The notes under the pieces are model-generated. The model saw only the letters and a list, made by a program, of their open reading frames with translations, made no database searches and had not been told where the DNA came from. This document shows, piece by piece, positions 1 through 11,290 of a stretch of 64,000 nucleotides of DNA; position 1 is the first letter of the stretch, and every line of letters begins with the position of its first letter. The translations under genes were made by a program, and so were the position numbers. This DNA comes from Undaria pinnatifida (lineage: Eukaryota > Sar > Phaeophyceae > Laminariales > Alariaceae): NCBI GenBank assembly GCA_012845835.1, contig JABAKD010000023.1, positions 10,829,840 to 10,893,839 of the forward strand, read 5' to 3'.

Positions 1-2077
1 GTATTTCGGGAACCACCATAACATAAGGGATGGCATGTGACAACCGAGATGTCCGGCGGGTTGTGGTTTTTGAAGGCTGGTAACCGCATGAACTACTCGC
101 CGATCAGGGCCCACTGCCTTTTGGTGCGATACGAACGAGAAGCTTGATGTGTCTCGTGTGCCTGGCGAGCTGCACAATTCGCATAATAGGATGCTACATC
201 AGAACTTGAGGTGTATACCCCACGTACGACGTACATACCTATTAGACTATGCATGTCGTGCATCTATAGTCTAAAAGGTGCATAGATCACCGCAGCATAT
301 CGACGTATTATACACCACACCAGGCACCAAGGTCTTTACAAGGTCACGCACACTACACATCACATCAATATTCAGTAACACTGCAGAAATACCCTCGGAA
401 ACTTTTTTCGACGCGTGTATATGGAGTCACGTGATATATAGATTAATTACGTGGGCTGGGGTTGCCTCTGCACTTCCATTATCGAGGATGAAAGGCAGTC
501 GCATAGTATTTTACAGGCCAGCCGTGGTCCCAATACAATGCGGTGCCGTGCCAGGGTAAAAACGATTGTGCGTACTAGATTGCGACCAAGACTCTACCCT
601 TATCAGTGGATAGCACAAACGAATAAATAACATCGCGGCCACCGAGACGTGCATTACGGCGAACGCATGAATGAATGCGCTTTATAGGGACTGTATTTAA
701 TTAGACACCAAGAGCTCTGCAGATTAGTACACATATATCAGTGGTAGACTTGTCGGCGGTCGAGGATGCTGCACAAAAAAATCAGATTATTCTACCACCT
801 GCTCGAGAGTTGGACCCGGCTACGACCATCCCCGATGGTGTGTACGATACGAGATTGAGTACCAAGGGGAAACACTGGAAACACCGACACAGCTTGGACT
901 CAACCGAACGCTGTTGGTGCAACAACCAAGGCGCACGAAAAGGCAACATCGAGAATACACTCAACACGTGTCCGGACCGTCCGTATGTACGACATTAATC
1001 ATCATCATATATGCAGCAGAAGCAGTACACTATCATATACCGAGTGCGTATCGTGCGTAGTGATGATACTTCGCACCTGGTATATACGGCGCGTACGAAG
1101 TGTCACATATTACACGTACATACATACAGCAGTAGTAGCTTGGACACTCTCGTAAACTGCAGGGCACCTGCGGTTACGATATGTAACACCGGGCAAACGT
1201 TTAAGCAGGTTCCGACGTATCGACGCCCCGTCGTGAACGGCGTAACATTCTGGGGTCTGCTGTTGCATAGAAGACGCCGATGTCATGCAAACTACAAAAA
1301 GACATTTCCCACAGGTATGATGACATTTTTTAACTATTAATATAATATGTTCAGGTAGTTATTAGTATAATCTAGACTATTAATAATAGGTGAATAGTGC
1401 GTGGCACGTGACACACATATTCCTTGACCACGCAGTGTACTCAACGCCCCCGAAGGCGCTGCGATTTCACTGGCTTGAAAAAACAGCCTGGAACATTCAC
1501 TTAATGACCGTGTGGCGTTTATCTGTAAAACTATGTTGGGACTTCAGCCACTCCGAGAAACACAACCACAAAAGAGAAAGTATATATCGCCTCAGGGCTC
1601 TCACAACATTCCCACCAACACCGACAAAGCGCTCGGCACCGACAAACCTTGTGAAGGCCTCTCAAACGCTTTGGGAAGTCTGTGCGCCGGCCCAGTACAG
1701 CGGCGCCTCCGAAGAAAGGAGCAACGGCACCCGTTTCGTGCATGCTGCCGCGAGTGCTGCGCAGGTAATACAGCGAGGATCACGCGCTGCCGTGTACACT
1801 TCAAAGTATTTTTGTCTAAAGCTTTCGGTGGGGCCCAAGGCATCGCATTCCTACTCGACAGCAACGAAGCTGAGAGGGATCGAATACACCGGCCTCCCAT
1901 ACTACGATGACGATTTCGCGCAGAATCGTGGAACGGCGACCTGGCATGAAACGGGCTTGGGTCCGAAATAGGTGCTACCGGAATACTCGTTCGGTGCCTC
2001 GGGAAAGATAATGTCATATAGCCAGAAGATGGTGTTCGAAGCCCTTTGCCATTTGTACAGCAGTTGCTGTAGTAGCA
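1..2077. other. No gene recognised; short ORFs only
   Basis: No open frame here matches a family I recognise. Between 1390 and 2197 three frames (two plus, one minus) are open for 130-198 codons at once. None has a good start or recognisable motif, and the minus one runs into a dispersed repeat. I read the stretch as non-coding or decayed repeat DNA. Confidence 0.5.
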
Positions 2078-2350
2078 AATATTTAGGGTTTTATAGTTTC
2101 CGCGCACAGACTGCCTAACATCACCCGGTTGACCCTGATAGCTAAGCTGTAGTTGCAACGGGATTCGCCGATCTATATCCTTAGTGAGGACACACAACCC
2201 ATCGACAAAGTCTTCGATCTCACAGCTGGAGTGTATTTTTATTTTCTATAATAATTCGCGCGATCGAAGTACCACCCACAGCTTGCAAAGACGAGTTTCG
2301 ACAAAATATTCGATCTCACAGCTGGAGTGTATTGTTCTTTTTATAATACT
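2078..2350 (+). repeat. R1 dispersed repeat, 3' part with duplicated end
   Basis: This matches the right-hand part of R1 copies at 9.9-10.1, 12.6 and 62.0 kb: TTTCCGCGCACAGACTGCC, then GACCCTGATAGCTA, then a tail with GATCTCACAGCTGGAGTGTA. The terminal segment (TTCGATCTCACAGCTGGAGTGTATT) occurs twice, near 2213 and 2310, so the copy has an internal duplication of its end. No coding capacity is seen. Confidence 0.75.
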
Positions 2351-3619
2351 CCGGAATACAATTTATAGCTGTCCCCAACCAGAATCCCAGTCTCGTGTTG
2401 GTCTGTTGTTGTTGATGATGATTCTTGCTGTTTGAGTCTTTATTCTGTGCTTTTGGGGCACGGTGCCGATAAACGAGTGCACAACCCGTAATCTTCAATT
2501 TATGTTGGAACCAAGATCAGGCCTCGGTGCCTTCGGAGGCAATGTACTAGAGAGTACTCCGCGAGCCCTGTGATTGACAAAAATCTAATTGATCTTATTA
2601 TACTACCAGGTACACTGTTTCAGATAGAATGTACCTCTGTATTCTTCTTTTTTAATGTTATAGTCTAGACTATTATAGTCTAAATATATAATATGCTGTG
2701 GGCAGGTATGTTGCTTGGCTGGTATATCACGTGTTGTGTACCTGGTACATAATGAAATCTGTTTTAGACGTGGGTGCCGCCGCGTTGCTCGATCGGTCTT
2801 TTCTTATCCTGGATCGTATCATACCATCATGGTAGATTCTTTCGATCTAATAATCAATGATATGAGTAAACGCCGCAATACGTGAAGCGCATAGCGTGTG
2901 CCACGATGCGTACTCTATAAACTACACATAGGTTGGGGTTGGGATTAGGATTCCTAAAAAATTGAATGGATAGTGAGGATGAGTTGCCGACAAAATGTTG
3001 GAAGCATGCAAGAACAATGGAACGACTATAACACCGGCAGCAGTAGCAAGGTGGAGTAACATGTACGTGCTCTGTGTAAAACAAGTCTTGTTACTAGCAT
3101 CATGAAAAACTCTTCTATACCCGAAAACAGTTGGAACCCATACAAAAACAATGATACATAGTGCACTTAAACAAGTTATTTTTATTTTGTGTCCTAAACA
3201 GGTTAGAATGCTTGGTGCAACCAGTATGCACATTTTGAGGAGAATAAAAAATCACGTCAGCTGTGTGTGATGTTCACATCAAACTGATTCTTCGACCAAT
3301 CTACATCGAGCGCAACCAGTGCCCGTGCAGATGACTGCAAGAAAGACGAGCTCTGTGGCAGCAGTGGTGATACACGTTATATTATTGTTTATTTTTAGCC
3401 ATTCCACCCCATTGACGTTATTATGACGTCAATAGAGGACTACTCGACCGGTGTTTCGTTTGGGCTAGGGCAAGGGTTTTGGCGTTAGTTCCATAATTTC
3501 AAAAGTGCTAATGATATCAGTCACCCCAAACCAGGAGACAGATATACCCTTTTTTCAAATATAAAAGTTGATTCGGCCATACATTATTATATTTTATATT
3601 TTTTTGGCACACTTTTACT
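2351..3619. other. No gene or recognised repeat
   Basis: Only short ORFs in all frames. I see no domain motif, no tRNA and no clear repeat structure. Confidence 0.45.
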
Positions 3620-3905
3620 TTCCAACTCCTGGACAAGCCGTGGTCACGGGTGTCATCCCTTCTCCTCCCCGGTTCTTGCGATCAATTTTTATCGCGCATA
3701 GTGTTCAGCAATCCCACTGCTCGTCGATTGTTCATCGAGTGTTGCTAACTCACGCTTTCGCGCTTTCCGCAAGTCAATTTATCCACAAGAAGAAGTCCCA
3801 ACGAATTTATACGAGTATGCACTCGGCGGGGCTCGAACTCACGAAACTGACCTATACCAGGTTTGAGGATAACCTGATACGCCACCGGGGCAACCGGAAA
3901 ACAAT
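3620..3905 (-). repeat. tRNA-derived SINE-like element, copy 1
   Basis: On the minus strand the element starts near 3902 with a tRNA-like head. It has an A-box-like GGTGGCGTATCAGGTTA and a B-box-like GAGTTCGAGCC at about 3830-3840. A body of about 200 bp follows. That body is similar to plus-strand sequence at 17428-17640: shared blocks include GCGTGAGT, GCGCGATAAAAAT, GGAGAAGGGA and CCTGTCC/CTTGTCC. Two copies in opposite orientation with pol III-like promoter boxes fit a SINE family. The heads of the two copies differ, so they may derive from different tRNAs or have diverged strongly. Confidence 0.55.
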
Positions 3906-4711
3906 ATAGAACACCGATGGACACGGGCGGGGGCAAGAATGAATGCACGTCACACACAGCAGTCCACTACGACAACAATGTTCAATAAAACCAACATTTG
4001 ACACGAAGAGAGAAAACATGACGACACAACAAGAAGAAAGCAAAATATGCGCGACAGCCAGCCCGTGACTAGCAAACGAAGCAGATGGAACCAACCGACC
4101 GCCATCGCGGGCATCTGTCTGTCATGTATGGTTTGAACTTACCCTATCGTAAGAGCGAGGGCATTGTTGCATGGTTTTTCACCTTCACGCCGGTCTGACG
4201 ACGTTTGGGCCCGAGTACCCTTATTGCCCCCGTCCCAAAATACGAAACTAAATAGACTAGTCTCGTAATTAAATACTGTATCATAAAGAGAAAAACAACA
4301 GCACAAAAGCAAAACACTAAGCAAAATCACGGCCGACGTCGCGGCAGCACCCAAACTCGGTTCCGAATGCAACTATTACTATTGAAACTACTGGATTATT
4401 ATGAGCAATGGCGCCTCGTCTGCCCTGTATTTACTGTATCTTAGACGCATGTCGTTTCGAGATATATATATATATATATAGGAATTACTCGACAATAATC
4501 GTGTATTTCGCGAGCTGGGTGTGACGATTTGATAGCCCGTGTTACGGGATTGTTTGACGCGAAATAAAGGGTACACATGCCGGTCGGGTATGATAACTCG
4601 TTTGCAGTGTTCGCTAGTGTAAATGACGTGCCAAAAACAAATAAAACATGTTCAAGTAATCTCTATAACCCACTTGGAGGGAGACGAAACACCGATGCAG
4701 CAGAATTATAT
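3906..4711. other. No gene; contains an (AT)n microsatellite
   Basis: No recognisable coding sequence. A short (AT)n run lies at about 4461-4480. Confidence 0.4.
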
Positions 4712-5102
4712 AGTTTTCCGAAAAATGGAAACGGAGCCTAAAATGAGAACGGACGTTTTTTTTTAGAAAGCAAACAAACCAATTGTGTACAACTCCAAAA
4801 AAAAAATTGACAGTCCTGTGGGGCTGTACAGCAGCCTTCGAATGAGCTGTCGCTCAGGCTGGAAGTCCTCGGCAACGCCTTGGTAGCCAGCATCTAGAGA
4901 AATCACAATAGAGCCAGCGTATATCGCTTTTTGCGCCCACCCGAAGGCACGAGATGGAGCATGACCGTTCTGACGAGCTCCTCTCACAGGGCTGGCCAAG
5001 GGGTTTCGCAGGATCATTTCGGTTCTCTGATACACCACATGGTTCTGGAGATAACGCTTGGTTCTCATTTAAGGCTCCGTTCCCATTTTTCTGAAAACTC
5101 TG
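4712..5102 (-). mobile_element. Inverted-repeat element with possible transposase remnant
   Basis: The ends are inverted copies of each other over about 38 bp. The left end contains AAAAATGGAAACGGAGCC at about 4721-4738. The right end, read as reverse complement at about 5062-5097, contains AAAAATGGGAACGGAGCC, and both continue with AAATGAGAAC. A minus-strand ORF between them (4763-5068) includes I-S-L-D-A-G-Y-Q-G, which resembles the D-x-G-Y-Q-G block near the second catalytic Asp of some DDE transposases. That resemblance rests on one motif. I see no convincing target-site duplication. This is probably a non-autonomous or decayed DNA transposon. Confidence 0.45.
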
Positions 5103-5256
5103 TGAATGCTGTTTGATTTCCGTTCAACTTTGTTTGCTCGGGAACATTTATTTCACCAGGCGTTTAATTACGTAGGTGCAAGGTTTTCAGATTTGCACGA
5201 AAACGCAGTACTGCCCCTGCCGACCTCGAGAGCAGACCTCCAGCCCCCCAAGGGGT

Positions 5257-5289
5257 TGGGTTAGGGTTAGGGTTAGGCTTAGGGTTATG
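5257..5289 (+). repeat. Interstitial telomere-like TTAGGG repeats
   Basis: A short run of GGGTTAGGG-type units with variant GGCTTAGGG, followed by degenerate GGGTTATGG and GGGTCGGG. TTAGGG is the telomere repeat reported for brown algae and many other eukaryotes. The array is too short and degenerate to be a real telomere. Confidence 0.7.
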
Positions 5290-5462
5290 GTCGGGTCTGG
5301 GGTCGGGTTGGTCCCACCACTACGTCCATACGCACCATTGTTTGTGAAAAATATACTCCGAGTATATATTAGCGATTTTTTGTGCGTTCATCGACACGGA
5401 TCATACGGGACCTATCCACGCTTCTAGGCCCTCTCTCAGCAGATAGTGGACAAACTTGAAAG

Positions 5463-5557
5463 CCGGAGCCACGTTAGATTCAAACCCCAGAACCATCTAT
5501 TTATGATATTTCAGCAGCGTTCAAGGGTAAACGCTAGACCACCGGGCTATGGACACA
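5463..5557 (-). repeat. tRNA-like sequence (type II), probable SINE head or tRNA pseudogene
   Basis: The reverse complement starts near 5557 with CCCGGTGGTCTAGCGTTTACC, an A-box-like D-arm. It ends at about 5478-5490 with GGGGTTTGAATC, a B-box-like T-arm. The spacing leaves room for a long variable arm, as in Leu/Ser tRNAs. The acceptor stem does not pair well, so I do not call a functional tRNA. Confidence 0.45.
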
Positions 5558-5869
5558 ATGTTAGACAAACCACTCGATAAGAAATTGGTGCTACTACTGT
5601 TGAGTGTCAGCTGCCTTTAACTCAAACGGAATATATATATCAATAAACTTCTGTAGCCCACATGTCACTCGTCCCGTTATATGGCAACAGTCACTGGGGC
5701 CTGTCCTGTGACCACGGACTTGATTATGCGAGGTAATGTGATAACAACAACAATGACAAAGATTCATTGTAATGGAGTGAGTCAGGGACATACCATGCAC
5801 CAACAATACTCTTAATCACGCTCTTCTGGTCATTTGCAATTCGAAACCTGACTTGGGTGCTCCTGTCAT
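5558..5869. other. No feature recognised
   Basis: Short ORFs only and no motif. Confidence 0.4.
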
Positions 5870-6370
5870 GGTACTCCGAGAGTGGGATGCGTGGTTGGTC
5901 GGTGTTGGGAGGCGTGCCCCTCATGGGTTCCGGTGTCTACATTCGTCTCTCTAAATCGAATACTAAAAGACAGGCATTACTACATGGGTAGGCAGGGTAG
6001 TGAGATGAGGGGCGTCCTGCTCGTCCCATCATCATCACCTACATTATCACCCATCTATGATGGCCTTGACGTGAATGTGACATGTAATGTCACGTGGTTT
6101 CACCTAAACCATGACATGGTTTCGCGTCGAATCTATAACTCTTTTTTTTACGGATAGCACTCCATTACATCAGGCCATCCTGCATGGTCGTAGACGCAGA
6201 TCACCTGGTAATCCAAGGGTGCCAACAAAACATCCTGAATCGGAAAAGGTACCGGAGATGCGGCGGTTCGAAACTAACGAAAATGAGGCTGTAGATTTCG
6301 CCACATGTCGTATAAAATGAGCCTTGAATGCCTCATTGCCAGATATACAATCCTATCTATGATGTAGCGC
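5870..6370 (+). repeat. R2 dispersed repeat, copy 1
   Basis: This copy shares long blocks with 27708-28290 and 33208-33623: GGATGCGTGGTTGGTCGGTG at the left, CATGGTTTCAC.TCGAATCTATAA in the middle, and ATGAGGC.T.AATGCCTCATTG at the right. It lacks some of the middle part seen in the other two copies (the ACTTTAAAAGACAGAC segment). It is non-coding and of unknown class. Confidence 0.8.
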
Positions 6371-6780
6371 AAACCCGACGCCGGTTGGGTGATGACATAT
6401 TCGTTGCTGCCGCGGCTTATTAGCTAAATAAATATATGTCGTAGTTTTGCGTTCGGTACAGGAGCAGCGTTGGCGGTATTGGCACCAATCCCATCAACAG
6501 CAGTCCCAAGGCGATAGACCACCATTCTGCAATGCCCCTACTCCGATGGCAGGGTAATTCGAAACCCGATATATATATGGTCGCTGCCCCCACTGTTGCA
6601 TGGACGGCGTTATGTACCTGCTATGATTTTATATGATACAACGAACTTCTTTAGCTGTGTCGTTGTTGTTGCTTGTGCCGCCAACTTTTAACTATTTTTT
6701 ATTTGGCTTACCGTTTTCGTCGTGCCGCTCGGTTTCCCGCTTTTTTCTCTCCGAAACGTTCTCTCTCCCTTGCTTTTTCT
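6371..6780. other. No gene; left flank of the hAT-type insertion
   Basis: No protein motif is seen. The last eight bases (6773-6780, CTTTTTCT) are the left target-site duplication of the adjacent MITE. The pyrimidine-rich sequence continues on the other side of the element from 7324. Confidence 0.5.
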
Positions 6781-7323
6781 CAGTGATGGGAAGTACCGCA
6801 GAAAAAGGACTTTACCTACCGGTAATTTACCGCAAATCACATTTTGTGTTTACCTACCGGTAATTACCGCGGGTGTGTACGGGGACGAATACGCCCCGTC
6901 CCCGGGATTTCCTACACTTCTTTGGTCCAGTGATGGTTTGCATCTGTCTCTCTTTGTTGTGTCTCGGTTGACTGGTTGAAAGAGCCTCTACACGTCCCAT
7001 ATACGCATGTATGTATAACGTACTATTACTATAGTGCTCCTGTGGTACCACCGCTGCTGCCACCACGGTAGTTTCCCACTAGTTTCTACTTTGTGTCCTC
7101 GTGTTTTCAAAATTGTTGTTCATATTTTATATTTATTTTCCGGGGCAAAATAAAACAAAGAAACGAGCCTGACACTTGTGGACATGTGGGTTTTCTGTTT
7201 TCTGTGAACTGCGTCGAAGGCTATAAGCTATACACGTAGTGAAAATTGCCCCATTTTTTCATGTTACCTACCCCCGAACATCGTTACCGGTAATTACCGG
7301 TACCCCGGTACTTCCCATCACTG
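6781..7323. mobile_element. hAT-type MITE (543 bp) with 8-bp TSD
   Basis: The termini are perfect 18-bp inverted repeats, CAGTGATGGGAAGTACCG at 6781-6798 and its reverse complement at 7306-7323. CTTTTTCT flanks the element exactly on both sides (6773-6780 and 7324-7331). An 8-bp duplication and a CAG-starting terminal repeat are the signature of hAT transposition. Inside are several copies of CTACCGGTAATTACCG-like palindromes in both orientations. No transposase is encoded, so this is a non-autonomous element. Confidence 0.92.
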
Positions 7324-7331
7324 CTTTTTCT

Positions 7332-8284
7332 TTCTCGTTAGTGTTCAATATATATTTTCTCACTGGCGATTTGCTGGCGTTTCTGGTATGTACCTTTAGT
7401 TTGTTGCCGCTCATGATCGCTGCGGTTGGCATTACACGGCTAAATCACCTCCCTTGTTGTATGTATCTGCAATGTTTGTTATTGTCTCCTACTTTGTGAC
7501 CACGGAGATCGTCTCTCTTAATTCTGGCATCAGCACGGACATACTGGTTGTGCTGGATATAGATATCTGGAAATATCAGTTTAGAATGACGTCAAGGAAG
7601 AACACAAAATTTTGAAACTCGAGTGGCCTCGGTCGTTTTCAAAAAAGGCATATATATAGCAAAGTCACGACTGGATGTTTTGCCATCACCAGAGAAGCCA
7701 CAGCGATGGAACACCGACATGAGCTTATTTTAATCACCCCACTGCCCTAATATATTATGTGTCGCGCAGTCGACCACTAAGTGCTGGCTCTATGCGGTTG
7801 GTATCCTTAATTGAAATCCAAACACGCTTCTTCAGGAAGTTTCGTCATGATTTCATAGTTCATCATAACACTGCGATCGAACATGCTACGTACGGCGCGC
7901 TTTGATCAATTTCAGGGCTCGAGAGGTTTGCCTTTTACGTGATGGCAAAGTTCCTCTCCTCCTGTGTTCTACCGGATTTGAGGCGCTATCCTGATTTTAT
8001 CATTAGCGCGCAATATAATTGTCATTAGTAGCAAGTCTTTAGTAGTAGTAGTGTTTCCTGCTTTACGATCGCGTGTTATTTTTGACCACTCACTGGATAT
8101 GAGAAACTCGCCCCAGTGACTCTATACCTCAATGAAACAAAGAGTTTGGGGGATTTTTGTGACGCAACGTAAATTACCTTGGCCCGTCACTTGTTTATCC
8201 TCGCAACGTCCTGTCTGTAGTTTTCATGGCATCACAAGCGACCAAAACAACCATAGACCCTTTGACAACGATCCTTCCTTGGCT
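7332..8284. repeat. Right flank of the MITE; degenerate dispersed repeat (R4)
   Basis: The block at 7484-7567 (CTTTGTGACCAC, CATCAGCACGG, GGTTGTGC.GGAT.TAGAT) reappears at 11000-11090 and, more degenerate, at 10449-10530. This marks a dispersed repeat that hosted the hAT MITE. The rest, to 8284, shows nothing recognisable. Confidence 0.5.
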
Positions 8285-8779
8285 TTAGTATTTAGCGAAT
8301 CGAACGTCGGTTATCACAATGTTTGTAACGAAGAAGGCGAAGACCGACGCACGCAGAGCGAAATGCACGCGCCCACCGTTATTACAGTTTTCAAGAATGA
8401 GGCAAAACTGCCTGGTAGTACAATCTGTTTTACGTGGAGGGTGTCGCTGCGGGTGGTCTGGCTGGCCACTACTGGTCTCTACGTTTAGAATATTGGTGGC
8501 ATTACACGGTAGACACTGGCGGTCAATTGCATTGCCGAAAGTGGAGACGGCTTCGTACGACTTGCACCGCTCACACAGAACGAACGTAACTGGTGGTGGT
8601 GTACGTATGCATGCATGCATGGATGTGGAGGAGCTGGAATACCCATTGGACACGCAGAAAAACGAAGTCTCTACAACCGAGTCACAACCCTGACTGAAGT
8701 AACCGCTCTGCTTTCCGTCCACGAGAGATTCGACCGTACCTTCAACGTTTTGCAATGCGCGAAATGTTGCAACTACCAT
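8285..8779 (-). CDS. Unrecognised cysteine-containing ORF, possible exon
   Basis: This is a 164-codon minus-strand open frame. Its middle part has two Cys pairs, L-C-E-R-C and Q-C-L-P-C, about 18 residues apart. C-x-x-C pairs of this kind occur in zinc-binding domains and in extracellular cysteine-rich repeats. The plus strand is also open here in two frames (118 and 124 codons), which weakens the coding case. I found no clear splice partners and do not recognise a family. It could be a chance ORF or a decayed exon. Confidence 0.2.
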   Translation of the reverse strand: MVVATFRALQNVEGTVESLVDGKQSGYFSQGCDSVVETSFFCVSNGYSSSSTSMHACIRTPPPVTFVLCERCKSYEAVSTFGNAIDRQCLPCNATNILNVETSSGQPDHPQRHPPRKTDCTTRQFCLILENCNNGGRVHFALRASVFAFFVTNIVITDVRFAKY

Positions 8780-9424
8780 GAAGCGTTGGCATCAAACGAG
8801 ACAACAGCTTGTCTTGTCAGATAATCGTTTTAAAGGACATGGTCGCAGGTAAGATTTTACGATTTGAAAAAGTCGTCCTTGTACTGTGTTCTTTCTCGTT
8901 GTGAAAGAGCATGCTGACGGCACACGACCTGTAAGACACAGACCCGACTAGACCCAACAAGATGTAGGGCGCCACGTCTCCCATTCCTAGGCATCCCCGT
9001 CGCAGTATACTGCAATACCACTGCAGCAGTATCTACCTCGAGTGCATTTACTCGTGTTCGTGGTTGCGCGCTCTACTGTATGAAGTATTCTGGACTACAT
9101 TCTCTTGAATCCCTATCACAGGAGGACCTGTTGGAAAAACTGTATGTAGTACACACCGTATGTGTCTGTGCATAAAACATGGCCTGTGGGACAAAATACT
9201 GAGGCGGTTTCTTCATAAACCAGCGCGGAGCGAATAACAACGGTGACGGCGTTGTTGGGAGGATGTCCTCCAGGTCTGTGCGAACACGTGCCACTCAGCG
9301 TTTAGACTCCTACCGGTCGTCGAGAAATCGGCATAATATAGCTAACATATTTATGAAACTCGTCCGAGGGGGGATGTTATACACCGTCATAAACGGTAAT
9401 ATGTTTTTTTTTTCATTTCCTCCT
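8780..9424. other. No feature recognised
   Basis: Short ORFs only; no motif or repeat match noticed. Confidence 0.4.
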
Positions 9425-10112
9425 CGCCAGAGTCTTGCTTGTACGCCCCACCTAATATCGAAATCCGCCAGAGTAATAAACACTTCCACGCCCTTGATAT
9501 CGCCTCGTTATCGTTTTAGAGGCGTCCATGCCGCTGCTGCAATTCCCACCAACCCCCGCCCCCAAAGCCCCCTCCTTCCCCACCACTCGCACCATCGCCT
9601 AAACCTAGCACCACGCGTATAGCAAACCCATACATCCATGCGACCTAAAGCCCTCCCCCCCGCCCCCCGCCCCCCCCCCGGCACATTTCCCCCCCCTCCC
9701 CCACAATAAGGATTTATACTTTTCACGCACAAGTTGACCTGCCCCACCCGTCCCCTCCCCCCTATCCCCCCCTCCCGCCCTCTTTTCGATCAAAATCAGC
9801 ACCCCAGGTGCGTAAAAACTCCTCCCTCCCCTCACCGGTTTTTCGACTTACAGTATTCACATGATAAACTGATGCATTTCTTTCCACGGCTGTCAGATTT
9901 TGTCCCCCTCAGAAACGGGTTTAATAGTTTCCGCGCCCAGACCGCCTGACATCACCCTGTCGACCCTGATAGCTACACTGTAGTTGCAAGGGGATATATC
10001 TTTAATGAGGACACGCAACCCGTAATACGCGCGATCGGAGTATCACACACAGCTTGCAAAGATGAGTTTCGAAAAAATATTCGATCTCACAGCTGGAGTG
10101 TATTATAATTTT
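9425..10112 (+). repeat. R1 dispersed repeat, near full-length copy
   Basis: It is colinear with 61558-62250. The order is CGCCCCACCTAATAT, then TAATAAACACTTCCA, GATATCGCCTCGTTATCG and CCACGCGTATAGCAAACCC. A long C-rich tract follows, then CTCACCGGTT, AAACTGATGCATTTC, GTTTCCGCGC.CAGAC, and a tail with GATCTCACAGCTGGAGTGTA. There is no coding capacity; the C-runs make one strand extremely pyrimidine-rich. The class of element is not known. Confidence 0.8.
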
Positions 10113-11290
10113 ATAATATGTTGAAGGCTGTCTTTTGCTCTTGTTTTTTTTTTTTTTCTCGTGCTAGTCCTATTCCCCTCTTTTCTGCACTTGATCTTCT
10201 TTGCTGCCTCGTATTCACATTTTCCATATTATATTATTATTCTACTGCACAGAGTTTGTCATTTACATTTTGTTGTTTAACCTGTCTTACTATTTTTTCT
10301 TCTTTTCCTTTTTTGCTGCAAAGATGGTGGTGTTCTAGACTAACTTTTTCGTTTTTTTCCTGCCCACGAGTTCATTGCGGTCCATTTCATGGTCAAACCA
10401 ACTTGCTTGCTGAATCGCCGTGATAATTTGGAATGTGTGATGCTGCGTCGTAGTTTGCGACGACAGAGCTCGCCTCTCTAGAAGGCATCGGCACGTGGGC
10501 ACTACTTCTGGTTGTCCCGGGTGGTGTTGGGTGGACAGTGCAGATTAATGTCAAGAACAACAACAAGTAATTGTTAATAAATACCGTGTTGATGGCTGGC
10601 TTGCATATTGACGCGTGCTACAACAGGGAGGGGTACACCCCTTTTTTGCCATATTATTTTTTGATTGAACGGGCTCTTTAACCATTCACCATTCCTGTAT
10701 TTTGCCTCAATGCTAGCCTCTAGATTAAACCTAGGCCATGGGGTGTGCCTCATTTGGTTGCTTCTTCATTGGACCCAAGATCCGTTTGCGGGTGAGGTAC
10801 TGCTAGTAGTATTAGAATATGTATGGTACTGATAGTAGAGAGCTCGTCAAGCGGCTAGCAGCATCAGAAAGCAGAAAATGGTGCACCTCTCGCTGCATGT
10901 GTCTAAATGTTTCGTTATTTTTGTCCTCATACCCGTTGCGATTGGCCTGTTGCATGACTAAGTGGCAATGAATGCTGTTTTTGCAATTTGAATCTCTGTT
11001 CGTAGTTTGTGACCACAGGGCTCCTCTCTCTAATGTGAGGCATCAGCACGGGCTCTTCTTCTTACAGGTGGTTGTGCCGGATGTAGATCGGGTGGGAAGA
11101 TAAATCAGTTTTATGTGAACACCACGCTCATACTTTCTGACGACACGTAACTGAAAAGCAACCCTGTATGGGAGGCTTGTGTTTGTCGGGGACATCGGTC
11201 CTGTTCTCAACCGCGAACCAAACATTTCCCGCACAAGACCACTGTTATCAGGATCATGAAAAATTTCACATAATTATAAACAGGTGCATT
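10113..11290. repeat. Pyrimidine-rich sequence and R4 repeat fragments
   Basis: A T-rich stretch follows the R1 end. Two R4-like segments lie at 10449-10530 and 11000-11090 (TAGTTTG.GAC, GGCATC.GCACG, GGTTGT), related to 7484-7567. No protein-coding gene is recognised. Confidence 0.45.

Noticed and set aside
1390-2197. Overlapping ORFs of 193, 132 and 198 codons
   Set aside because: Open on both strands at once, with non-ATG or arbitrary starts; the minus one overlaps R1 repeat DNA. No motif.
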